A stretch of DNA of 17,182 nucleotides from Byssochlamys sp. IMV 00236 (GCA_001931875.2 MSJH02000503.1:1-17182); one strand, 5' to 3'. Positions 1 to 9,045 are shown, counted from the first letter of the stretch. The notes: generated by a model from the sequence alone, not told the origin. Translations and numbers: made by a program.

Positions 1-33
1 TCGGAAAGAATACAATCATCAAAGCCACAGTAA
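1..33 (+). CDS. 3' end of a second copy of the small secreted-protein gene (partial)
   Basis: Read in frame from base 1, this gives ten codons (SERIQSSKPQ) and a TAA at 31-33. These are identical to the C-terminus and stop of the complete secreted-protein gene at 8989-8723. The rest of the gene would lie left of the window. Because only the tail is visible, a truncated repeat copy with no gene attached is equally possible. Confidence 0.5.
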   Translation, partial: SERIQSSKPQ

Positions 34-490
34 AGCAATACTCCATTAAAAGGGAACTCATAATGTTAAAGTATAACAAAGTATAAACAATAAACCTAAT
101 AGTTCTTTTTACACGCTTATTATTCAATCCTTTTTTTTATTTCTACGCGTCATCAACACTGATGTGTTTTATTCAGAGTAATAAAGCAAGCACATTTAAG
201 CATTTCATTAAAGTACTACACTATTGCTTAAAGATAAGCTGTATTCGTACACTTCACGAGATCAGCTTTACATTTCCTTTAAGCATAAATAATATGCTTC
301 TATATGATGGATATATGACGATACTGATTAGTTTGTTTACATGTATGCATTAGGTTATAAAATCTATAAATATGTGATACTAGTTTGGAAGACCTCCTTC
401 ATGACATTCAAAGTGGTACTGCTACAGCGAATCCCTTACGTCTATTAATTCAATGAAGCCTTTCCAGCAATATTCCCAGAAACAGTATCT
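1..490 (+). repeat. left arm of a 490-bp inverted repeat
   Basis: This segment is the ungapped reverse complement of 8266-8755 (position p pairs with 8756 minus p). Positions 1-329 match perfectly. Ten mismatches follow at 330, 352, 354, 366, 412, 431, 445, 458, 473 and 475, and homology stops after 490. The window begins inside the repeat, so its true left edge is not visible. The arm contains the final codons of a secreted-protein gene (1-33), a noncoding stretch, and the first codons of a degenerate ORF starting at 401. Confidence 0.97.
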
Positions 491-2272
491 GAACCTTCAG
501 ACTCTTCTGACTCAAAAAAATATCTGTCGAAATTCAAAAAATCTTTGGTAGACTCCCTTTTTGAAAAGGTATTTTTCAGTCTGTCAGCCTTAAAATACCT
601 TAAAAGCTACCATTGTAATAATAATAACTTACCAAGATTCATCTGTAACTCATACCATTTAGAACACGGTTTTATCCAATAAGATAATATCTGGCTTATT
701 TTCTTAATATAATAATTAACAAAACCAAGGCACTACATAATATATATGTTTTACCTGGGCTCAAGACTGTTAGGATCAATGGTTATTACTGAATGAAATA
801 CCTGCTGATATAATAGGATGATATCAGCAAGAAGGAAGTAGGAAAAGAAAGATAGATGATCGCCAGCGTGAGGTTTCAGATAGATCAACAATATTGCAGG
901 CAGAAGTTGATGCTCTGCAACGGCAGCTTAGAACGTATTATTCTGATAGAAGACAATTTGTTCTCCATAATGAAATCAGAAGGCTAAAAAAGAAATGAAT
1001 CACTAATAAATCAAGATCATTGACAGCTGTTGAGGAGGCACAAAACAAGGCAACATACAATGAGATCCAGCAAGCCAAGATAAGAAGGAATGCGATATAT
1101 GAAAAGATTATTGATACAAAACAAAAGTTATCAGATGCAAGAATGAAATTGTACCTTATCCATAATCAATTTAACCCAGAGTTAATAGAAAGCAGACAAC
1201 AGAACACAATTACCCGGCATAGCTACAAAGGCATAGATAAAGTGGAGAACTTTAAAATCAACGATGGCCTATTAAAGCCTGATATAGTAACTTTTTCAGG
1301 CACGGATAATGGACTGGTGACAATGACAGAAACTGTGAGAATGCTTTTAGACAGATTCGAATTCCATTTGAAGCTTTACAACCATGGTAAGTATTTAAAG
1401 TTTAGCTTTTATATTCATTAAAGCTAATTCAATTACGAATGTCAAAATAGAATTTCAAACAATATCCAATGAAAATCAGTTTTTAATCTGAGCAAGCCTT
1501 TTAAGGTGAAGTCAAGCGATATACATTAACATAATGGAGTAAGAAAAATGATGGAAAAGTTGCAACGAGCCAAAAAGAATGACAACAAAAGAATATTACA
1601 GATAGAGTCAGAAATCGCTGAAAAAAGTAAAATGAGGGAATAATGAAGCCAAGCAACATCGTGACGAACTCAGAAACTTTTACTATTCATAGAACATACA
1701 AACTGCAGAAAAAGAAAGTTTATTGACCACCTTTGTTCAAATGAGAAGAAAATCCAGTTTAAGCAATCACAAAATACTTCAAAAAAGTCTCTTCTGGTCA
1801 TATTCGTTGGTGACAGAGGTCTGCGCATTGGCTCCAAGATTAAAGGTTTCCAAAAGTATGGTAGCAATAGGAAGTCGAACAAGAATAGTTTGTACACGAC
1901 TGTATGCATAACGAACGAGCATAATACATCACAAACCTGCTTGTTTTGTTCCCTACCATCTGGTACAAGGAAAAAAAAAACAATACAGTTAAGCTTAAAC
2001 AAGTAAAAGGTAGCTTTGTTTGCATGAGCCCAAAATGCCAATCAGTCTGTGCTAGAAAGGTGACCCACAGCCGAGACACGGTTAGCGCCACTGCGACTGC
2101 CTTGGCTGGTTTGTTCACTCTCCTTTTTGGTATACCTTTCCCTGAATTTAACCGAAGAAAAAGCCAGTCAGATACTGACAAATTTGAAGATCTTGCCGCT
2201 CACTTTCCGCAAAAGAAACGTAGATCGTTGGCTTTATTACTTTGGATAAGACTCAGTTTGACAAATGAATAG
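401..2272 (+). pseudogene. decayed Fanzor-like (eukaryotic TnpB-related) RNA-guided nuclease gene
   Basis: I read three exons: 401-568, 828-1386 and 1480-2272. Introns 569-827 (GT..AG, phase 0) and 1387-1479 (GTAAGT..CAG, phase 1) both keep frame, giving roughly 500 codons. The order is a short N-terminus, a basic coiled-coil-like region (828-1200), GTDNGLVTM with a candidate RuvC-I Asp at 1305-1307, a helical stretch, FVGDRG at 1803-1820, then NEHNTSQTCLFC with a Glu at 1917-1919. A zinc ribbon follows, with Cys at 1938, 1947, 2021 and 2036 and an SRD whose Asp is at 2075-2077. That order of motifs is typical of Fanzor/TnpB nucleases, which use an RNA guide to cut DNA. Breaks are TAA 446, TGA 996, TAA 1527, frameshifts near 1639 and 1690, and one missing A in the A10 run 1971-1980. 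The family call rests on motifs, not alignment. A different zinc-ribbon transposon protein is the main alternative. Confidence 0.62.
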
Positions 2273-3317
2273 ACCAGAAACTAACTCTTTCAATTTTCGC
2301 CTATTCTTCCTCTTCTCGATTTGCCATGGTATGTACAAATATTTATTGAAATTTGAGCTCGTTTACTAATGTTATATTTGTGTCTCAATTTTATGATTCG
2401 TAATTCATTTATCCTCTCAATAATGATATATAAAGTAGCATCTGAACACTGTAGCGCTACGATATTTCTTTCTTGTTCCTTATGCAGCACCCTGATGTAT
2501 TATATTATTGGTCATAAAGAAGTTGCTGAGGATGCTGTACATTCAAAGGGAAAGAAAGAACGAAAGAAAGTGGGATAAACCCAAGCTACTATCAACATTA
2601 TATTCGTACATATTCGTCCTCTTTTCTTTTTGCTCTTGCATATATATATTATGAAGGATTATGGAAAATCACATAGCTATTGCTCTTCAATATGACAATT
2701 GGCTAAGCCTATGCGTATAAGAATGAGAAACGTAGCCTCTGAAATTGCCTAGACTAGAAGGTTGCTTGATCAAGCATTATTATGTCTCACTCTTGTAGTT
2801 TTGATCTAATTTTTATTATAAACACTGCTGTATTAAAAGCATACACTCATACAGAGACCTATTCATTCCCTTTTATTATCCAATTATTAAAGCAGGTATT
2901 ATTAGGTAAACATATGGACAATCCTTGTAAGTTGCTTATTGATATGCTATGCTTTCGTTCGTTTATTGTTTATTCATCAATAAGCACATTTCATCAAGGT
3001 TTAATTAAAACATAGTAAAAGCGAAAAAGGGCGTTTTTCATTTTAAAGGCATGAGTCAACATTAGTAAAAACTGACTTCATTAAGGCTTTATAAAGAGAG
3101 AAAAGGTATGAGCCAATGAGTGGTCATTTGTTTCAAAATTTCCCTTTTTGATTTCCTTTTTGTTGTTGTGCGACCCTTCTTTCTTTTTTGCTACTTCTTT
3201 GCCTCTCTTTGTCTACCCTTTGTCTCTTTCTATTTCTCTTTCTTTCTCTCTCTTTTTTGATTATATATAAAAAGAGACAAATCCATTATTAGCATATAGA
3301 ACTTACATTTTAGAAAT
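2273..3317. other. intergenic region, no gene seen
   Basis: AT-rich DNA between the nuclease relic and the phosphatase-subunit gene. The open frames here are short, low-complexity and unsupported. The last 170 bases are strongly pyrimidine-biased on the plus strand (CT-rich, about 3165-3257) and end at a TATA-like element, which fits a fungal promoter for the gene at 3318. The first part (2273-2340) is the 3' flank of the nuclease relic. In Fanzor/TnpB elements this is where a guide RNA might be sought, but no recognisable RNA structure is visible by eye. Confidence 0.6.
3264..3273 (+). promoter_or_regulatory. TATA-like element of the PP4R1-like gene
   Basis: TATATAAAAA lies 44 bases before the ATG at 3318, directly after a CT-rich tract of about 90 bases. 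The spacing and composition fit a core promoter. There is no transcript evidence. Confidence 0.45.
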
Positions 3318-6257
3318 ATGGCTGGTAAATAAAAAGAAAATAATGTGATAAAGGGCTTATGACTTAACCTTTTCTCAAGATCTCGGTTTTGATTTTACTG
3401 ATGATGACTATGAAAAAGAAGATAATTTAACCAATGATGTTGTTGAAACTATTCCTACTATTAAAGAACCTCTACCATCAGAATCTAATGAAGGTAATTG
3501 TTAAATATGGGAAATATTCATGTGAATCACAAATCACTCATTCTTTATTCATTTAAAAAGAAGAAGATTTACTTGCAGATGAAAAGTGGACACCTGCTGA
3601 ACGCGTGTATGCATTTAAAGAAGGCGACATTCTTATCCACAGGTTGTTATTGTTGAATGTGTGTCTGTATTAGAATTAATCTTTGAAGGGTAGACTTTTA
3701 TTAGCCAAAGAATTACCAAATGCACTAGAAGAGCTTGGTACTGAAGCATCCGTACAACATGTGATACCCATCATGGAGAAATTGTCGTCTGATTCAGATG
3801 ACACAGTGAGAGAAACATTTTCAAGCGAACTGGACCAAATATTACTTTATTTTTACAAAGTATATATTTATAAATTTATAAAACAAGAGACACAGAAGCT
3901 AATATTTTATAGAACACACCTTGTACATTCACACGTAAAGAAGACAGCACACAGGATAAATCATTTGCCCCTCTCATGATCACTATCCTCTTGGACCAAA
4001 ATTCAGCCGTCGCTTCACTAGGTCAGCAAGCAATCATTACCGTCGTGAGCATGCTACGTGAAAACGATATGAAAGACCTGATTGATTCAGAGATACACAA
4101 GGGCCTCATCGACGGACTGATGGCTATTGTCGACGGCAAATCAAAACGACCGCATTTTGAGGATCGCCGTGTGTCGATTGACAATGAAATAGAGAGACGT
4201 CGGTCGTCTACACCTGGATTTGAATCGACAGAGGATGAGTTTGATCAAGGAGAAGTCAGCTTGGCTAAAGTGACATGTATATCAGTAAGTTTTTTGGCTC
4301 AAAATAATAAATTGTCATTGTGTAACTGGGTGCCTTTCTTTTTGCAAGTTAGTTGCGTCGATTGCAAATATATTGGGCAAAGAAAAATGTGTGGAAACTT
4401 GCTTGCCGATTATTGAACAGCTTGCGTCCGATACGATGTTTTATGTTAGAAAAGAGGCAGCGGCTGCTATTGGAAATTTGGCACTTGTACTCGACACTGA
4501 GTTAGTAGAGCAGCGATTGGTAATAAAGGCCGATTGTGTTGTATGTTTGCTCATTCATTGCCCTATAGCTCCCACTGTATCGTCAATTCTGCGAGGATCA
4601 AATCTGGCATGTGCGCAAATCATGTGTACTAGCACTTCCCTCAGTTTGCAGCGCACTATCAAATCAAGCCAAGATTGACCTGACGGTGACAAGTGTCGAA
4701 ACTTTCCGTAACGATGTCTCACGTAGTGTACGCAACACATTAGCTGATATTGTTGGCGAACTCATCGCACGATTCCTACCTGCCGACTGGGAAAAGACGG
4801 GTCAACCAGGCAAGATACCTGAACCGCTCCTGTCTTACTTTCTTTCCTTGGGCGCTACAACGGCAAACAGCAGCAATACACAGATGCTCAAGCTCGAAAT
4901 AGATCGACCTTTCATCTGCGCCTATAACTTCCCGGCCGTCGTCATGACCGCCGGTGCCGATTTTTGGGACACTCACTTGCGTGAAACTTACTTGAACCTG
5001 ACCAAGGACTACCAGATCAAGGTTCGTTGCACCTTCGCGCACTCTCTGCACGATATTGCACGCATTATCGGCCCTGAACGAACCGAGCGTGACCTCGTCC
5101 AGATCTTTGCCCTTTATCTTATGGACCTCGATGATGTCAAACAGGGTGTGCTGGAGCATCTGGCTGATTTCTTGGGCACCTTGGCTGTGTCCTCACGAAA
5201 TGAATATATTCCAATCCTTGCCGAAGTCTGGGATGGCGTCGCTACTAACTGGCACCTGCGCAACATCTTGGCTCGTCAGCTTCGTGAGATCTCTTTACTC
5301 TTTGATGCCTCACGAGTGGTCGAACATGTCCTGCCCCTTGTCGTCCGTGCATGCCATGACGAATTTGCTGCTGTCCGACAGACTGGTGTTAGCGTCTTCC
5401 CTGTCATCTTGGACGTCGTGAGACATGCTGTCGAGGAAGACGGCGAGAGCCTGTCTCAGGCAGACGGGTACGGTGACGATGTTGTCGAGAACAAAAAGAA
5501 TTTTGCTCTTGCCTTACTGAGCCACGTCATGGAGAGGCTGGACGAATTTGCACGCTCAAACCATTACCGAGGTCGACTTGTGTAAGTCTTATTGACAAGT
5601 ATCAAAAATATGCTCATTTTTTTTTTTTTTTTTTTTGTTTAGGTTTGCTCAAATATGTCAAGCATTGATCGAATCAGGTATCGGTGCATCTGATTTTGCC
5701 TCCTTTTTTCTACCTCGATTGGCGCCTTTGGCTCATGACCCAGTGGTCAATGTACGTATCGCAGCCTCACGCACTATTGGTACAATTTATACGAACGGTA
5801 AGTTGATTGGGTTCTGTTTCATTCTCTTTTTTTTTTTAAGACAATATATGTAGAACCTTTTTGCCGAGAATTGAGTGGTATTGCTGCCCCATCAAGGACA
5901 GTCAATGAAGAGTCAGGACATGCGTTAGATCAGATGACATATCGATTTGCATTAGATAAGGATAGTGACGTTCGATCATTTGTGATGGAGTTTGTAGATA
6001 AAGATGTATTGGAGAAACAGCAAAAGAAGCTAAAGCAGCAAGAAGAAGAACAGGCTGCACAAATGGAGGAGGACAAGCAGGCGACACAAATGGATGAAGA
6101 TAAGCAGTCTGCACATATGGACGAAGATAAACAGTCAACACATTCGGATGAAGATAAACAACCGGCACAAATGGACGAAGATAAACAACCGGCACAAGTG
6201 GATGATAAAAAAGATGGAGAAGATGACGTTATGTCAGAAGCAAAAGAAGAATCTTAA
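3318..6257 (+). CDS. PPP4R1: serine/threonine-protein phosphatase 4 regulatory subunit 1-like HEAT-repeat protein
   Basis: Nine exons: 3318-3324, 3380-3493, 3561-3642, 3694-3859, 3913-4284, 4349-4519, 4569-5581, 5643-5797, 5854-6257. They join to 2484 nt (827 aa), all with GT-AG introns of 45 to 67 bases and preserved frame. The N-terminus is acidic (MADLGFDFTDDDYEKED). Most of the rest is helical HEAT-type repeats with the aligned pattern 'D..W.VRK.....+..' (e.g. FYVRKEAAAAIGNLA, IWHVRKSCVLALPSV), as in the PP4R1/PP2A-A scaffold family. Such proteins bind the PP4 catalytic subunit and steer its substrate choice. The last ~70 residues are a charged coiled-coil segment followed by six copies of a 9-residue repeat. 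The first exon supplies only seven coding bases; ATG plus GCTG joins to give MAD. The gene is convergent with the NDUFA4-type gene. A generic PP2A regulatory HEAT protein is the alternative. Confidence 0.86.
6051..6212 (+). repeat. six-copy 27-bp coding minisatellite
   Basis: Six in-frame 27-bp units encode a 9-residue motif, consensus Q-x-A-Q/H-M-D-E-D-K, at residues about 760-813 of the PP4R1-like protein. The units differ at a few codons (QAAQMEEDK, QATQMDEDK, QSAHMDEDK, QSTHSDEDK, QPAQMDEDK, QPAQVDDKK), so the array is not a single recent slippage product. The segment is acidic and probably disordered. Confidence 0.95.
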
Positions 6258-6569
6258 TCTCTTAATCACTAATAACTTTATATATTTATATATATATGTA
6301 TACAGAGAAACACATACACTCTAGCTTATATATGTATATGTAAATATATATACACTATCTACTATATTATAACTCAAGTATTATATATATATATACACCC
6401 CACTCCTTCCCCTTTTTCTCCATACTTGCTTTGTGTATTATTTCACTCTTTATACATAAACATGAACATATATTTCAGAACATATACAAACAAAAAGAAT
6501 ATACTTTTTATTCTATAAATATCTTATCTAATAAAATAAACAATTCATATTTTTGCAGGGGCAAAATAT
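6258..6569. other. convergent 3' intergenic region with TA-rich repeats
   Basis: These 312 bases lie between the stop codons of two convergent genes. They are dominated by imperfect TATATA runs (about 6278-6300, 6327-6352, 6380-6396), typical of overlapping 3' UTR and polyadenylation regions. No RNA gene or coding sequence is seen. Confidence 0.7.
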
Positions 6570-6892
6570 CTAAAGACGATCACGAGAGTAGACTTTATCG
6601 AACTTTTGGTTGACAGTCAAGAGCTTGACTTGGGTATTTTGGTCAATGTTTTGCCAAGGATAAGGGTTGCGAGTACGATCCCAGACGACTTCAGGACCAC
6701 TATTAAATTGTATATGAATAAAGATGATATCATACACACGCACACACATTATGTTACTTACCGAGCAAGACGGGTAAGGTACCAACCAGCCAAGGAACAG
6801 GCACCACCAACGACAACAAAGATGGGAGCAACTTCAGGCTTGTACCAGATAGACCAGAAAGACTTTTTAGCAGCGTTGGCGGCAGCAGACAT
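6570..6892 (-). CDS. NDUFA4/MLRQ (B12D)-type small mitochondrial membrane protein
   Basis: Two exons on the minus strand, 6892-6762 and 6699-6570. A 62-base intron (GTAAGT..TAG) splits an Arg codon, and the product is 86 aa. The N-terminus has an Ala-rich MSAAANAAKKSFW start, then one hydrophobic segment at residues about 20-41 (VAPIFVVVGGACSLAGWYL) followed by TRLARGPEVVWDR. That arrangement is characteristic of the NDUFA4/MLRQ family, small single-pass inner-membrane proteins associated with respiratory complex I or IV. The hydrophilic C-terminus includes NPYPWQNIDQN. The size matches the family's usual 80-90 residues. CCAAT motifs in minus orientation near 6979 and 7024 may belong to its promoter. 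Whether the fungal protein serves complex I or IV cannot be read from the sequence. Confidence 0.87.
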
Positions 6893-7515
6893 TTTAAAAA
6901 AGATAAAGAAAAAAAGAAAAAAAAAAAATTAAAAAGGGTGGCCCTGTCCTATTTAAGGATTGTCTAATCCAAGTTTTAATTGGCTAACTGAGGTTCGTTT
7001 CATATTACTCAATTGATACTTTTGATTGGTTAAATTGATTTCGCTCCGACTGCAATGGTCGTGGGATTTGAATTGACTTGATCTTTAGATTCTACATTGC
7101 ATTGAATCAAAGCAGAGACTTGTATATTTTTTGGGAAATTGTTTAATGAGTTGAACGTCATTTATTTTATTGTTAGTGTTTTGAATCTCAAAATAGCAAT
7201 AATGTGTAACACAGTGCTACATCCACACACACAGAGAGAGAATCTTTGGTTATGTATTCTGCAAATATCCTCTATTCGGAATTATTGTTTTTCAATAGTT
7301 TTCTCCTTAATTTTAAATTTTAAAACTAAACTATTAGAAAATAAGACAAAGCGAGGAACAAATCATGATTGATTTTTAGAAACAATGGAGCATAATTTTG
7401 ATTTGTCAAAAAATGAATAATTTCATCTGTTTTAGTCTGAGGCGATTGGTTTATAATTTACATTTTCATCCTTTCCTTATTCACCACAGCAGGTTGACAT
7501 GGTGCTGATGGAAGC
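6893..7515. other. intergenic region upstream of the NDUFA4-type gene
   Basis: The first 140 bases are a likely promoter for the minus-strand gene at 6892-6570. They hold a purine-rich run just before the ATG (pyrimidine-rich on the sense strand) and two ATTGG (reverse CCAAT) boxes. The remainder is AT-rich. A 77-codon plus-strand ORF at 7139-7372 has no protein-like character, and I see no gene. Confidence 0.55.
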
Positions 7516-8355
7516 TTATTTATTGTCAAAGCGCATCACATACTTTGCAGGTGTATAATCTCTGATTCCGTAAACTACTTTTAAACCTCGCAAGGAGCAA
7601 AAGGCTGTACACTTGATACATCATCAATTATAATCGGCAGCGTCAACTGTGTCCTTTCCTTTTTGTAAATTAGAATTACCTGTGAGGTATGTCAATTGGT
7701 TAGTATTCGATTCCAATATCAACACAGGCATGGCATCAAAACGTAGGGAGAAGGGGGGTGTAGGAGATAAATCAAATCATTTCATTGGTGAGATGGTTAA
7801 TCCCTGGAGCCATGTGATTGGGAAACTGCTGAGCAATCATTTGGATTATAGCTGCTGTCAAAGAAACATTGCTATTGTCTGATGTTGCTGTTAACCAAGA
7901 TGCTGATGTTGACATTAGAGCCAGGAACAAGTTGGAAAAAGTAAATACTAGACTATAGTGTCGGCAGCTGCTTGTGACTCAGCAGAATGATATTACATTG
8001 GCTGAATAGTACGTCGTGTGCAGATTTTCTTCGTAATGGCAATGGTTTTGGCGTAATTTTCTGTGCTTGACTGGCAATAGGTAGGTTCGACTGAATAGCC
8101 AGCTGTGCTCCACGTTTCACGGATCGTTTAGTCCCGCTCCTTAATTGGTTTGCGCAATCGGGCGGTTTCTTCCTGGAAATAGAATAGTTATGCCTGTTGA
8201 TGCTTTAGGCTGGAAATATATAAGATATTGACGATATACGAAGGTAAATCCATACCTGATGTAGAAGATACTGTTTCTGGAAGTATTGCTGGAAAGGGTT
8301 CATTGAATTAGTAGACGTAAGGGACTCGCTGTAGCAGTACCACCTTGAATGTCAT
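7516..8355 (-). pseudogene. decayed ORF of unknown function sharing its 5' end with the nuclease relic
   Basis: Starting at ATG 8355, the first 30 or so codons (MTFKVVLLQRVPYVY, TAA, FNEPFPAILPETVS) match those of the relic at 401, and the in-frame TAA is shared by both copies. A GTATGG..CCAG intron may follow. Downstream open stretches are 8174-7953 (basic, 73 codons), 7942-7772 (57 codons, ending NHLTNEMI) and 7773-7624 (50 codons, starting DLSPTPPF). The last two join smoothly if one T is removed at the ATTTGATTT near 7775. The 7773-7624 frame then runs through two TGA codons into a Cys-rich stretch (CIKCTAFCSLRG...) ending at TAA 7516. The content resembles real protein with damage. I do not recognise the family, and no RuvC or zinc-ribbon motif of the left relic is visible. 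A multi-exon live gene is less likely. Confidence 0.5.
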
Positions 8356-8755
8356 GAAGGAGGTCTTCCAAACTAGTATCACATATTTGTAGATTTTATA
8401 ATCCAATGCATACATGTAAACAAACAAATCAGTATCGTCATATATCCATCATATAGAAGCATATTATTTATGCTTAAAGGAAATGTAAAGCTGATCTCGT
8501 GAAGTGTACGAATACAGCTTATCTTTAAGCAATAGTGTAGTACTTTAATGAAATGCTTAAATGTGCTTGCTTTATTACTCTGAATAAAACACATCAGTGT
8601 TGATGACGCGTAGAAATAAAAAAAAGGATTGAATAATAAGCGTGTAAAAAGAACTATTAGGTTTATTGTTTATACTTTGTTATACTTTAACATTATGAGT
8701 TCCCTTTTAATGGAGTATTGCTTTACTGTGGCTTTGATGATTGTATTCTTTCCGA
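8266..8755 (-). repeat. right arm of the 490-bp inverted repeat
   Basis: This is the reverse complement of 1-490, about 98% identical overall, with all ten differences confined to 8281-8426. The outer end lies inside the last codons of the secreted-protein gene on the minus strand. The inner end lies within the 5' part of a degenerate minus-strand ORF. The two arms point inward and enclose about 7.8 kb that includes two intact genes. Homology could continue past 8755, because the partner sequence beyond position 1 is outside the window. Confidence 0.97.
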
Positions 8756-8989
8756 GGCTAGAGGAAGTCCTGGTTTCCCTTTTCCACTTTTACCGCCGAG
8801 AAGAGGGCCGAGAAGACCGTTGAGAAAAGGGCCGACAACAGGAGTTCCCCGTAAGAGGTTGCCAGCAAGAGTAGAGCCTAGCGCATCATTAGCTTTATCA
8901 GCAGGTTTGCCAGTTTGGGGAGAAGGCGCAGCAAAACCAATAGTGACAAGAGAAACACAGATAATAAGAATAATAAGCTTGATTTGCAT
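8723..8989 (-). CDS. small secreted Gly/Leu-rich protein
   Basis: Single-exon ORF of 88 aa. I start it at MQIKL (8989) rather than the upstream in-frame ATG at 9013, because that gives a canonical signal peptide: lysine, then IILIICVSLVTIGFAA with cleavage near FAA/PSPQ. The mature part of about 67 residues is small. It has no cysteine, carries an amphipathic Leu/Gly/Pro-rich core (LLRGTPVVGPFLNGLLGPLLGG), then a basic GKSGKGKPG segment and a polar tail. A TATA-like box lies about 50 bases upstream. Role unknown; cell-wall, effector-like or peptide-precursor functions are all possible. The last codons and stop lie inside the inverted repeat, so a second copy of this tail exists at 1-33. Confidence 0.7.
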   Translation of the reverse strand: MQIKLIILIICVSLVTIGFAAPSPQTGKPADKANDALGSTLAGNLLRGTPVVGPFLNGLLGPLLGGKSGKGKPGLPLASERIQSSKPQ

Positions 8990-9037
8990 TTGTGTAAAAA
9001 AGTACAAGTTCAAACTGTTGTGAAAAACATTGTCCCT

Positions 9038-9045
9038 CTTTTATA
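9038..9045 (-). promoter_or_regulatory. TATA-like box of the secreted-protein gene
   Basis: TATAAAAG reads on the minus strand from 9045 to 9038, about 50 bases upstream of the chosen ATG at 8989 and 25 upstream of the alternative ATG at 9013. The spacing favours transcription starting near 9010-9020 and use of the 8989 start. Confidence 0.45.

Noticed and set aside
162..353. 63-codon ORF inside both repeat arms
   Set aside because: Its recurrence at 8379-8594 only reflects the duplicated DNA; the product is low-complexity and lies in an apparent promoter or spacer.
330..475. RIP-like mutation as cause of repeat-arm differences
   Set aside because: Eight of ten differences are transitions and most put A/T in the left arm, but the count is tiny, two go the other way, and RIP is not established in Mucoromycota.
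1670..2181. Minus-strand frames of 113 and 123 codons
   Set aside because: They are antisense to the nuclease relic, which on the plus strand shows ordered RuvC and zinc-ribbon motifs; the antisense products are Phe/Leu-rich and featureless.
4776..5159. 127-codon minus-strand frame, and the plus-strand frame 5056-5421
   Set aside because: Both are shadows of the HEAT-repeat exon 4569-5581, whose frame matches the PP4R1 pattern and joins neatly to both flanking exons.
7139..7372. 77-codon plus-strand ORF
   Set aside because: AT-driven, no motif, no splice or promoter support.
1..8755. Inverted repeats as terminal inverted repeats of one 8.7-kb transposon
   Set aside because: The interior holds intact housekeeping-type genes, and the outer edge of the right arm lies inside a secreted-protein coding sequence. 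No target-site duplication or intact transposase is visible.
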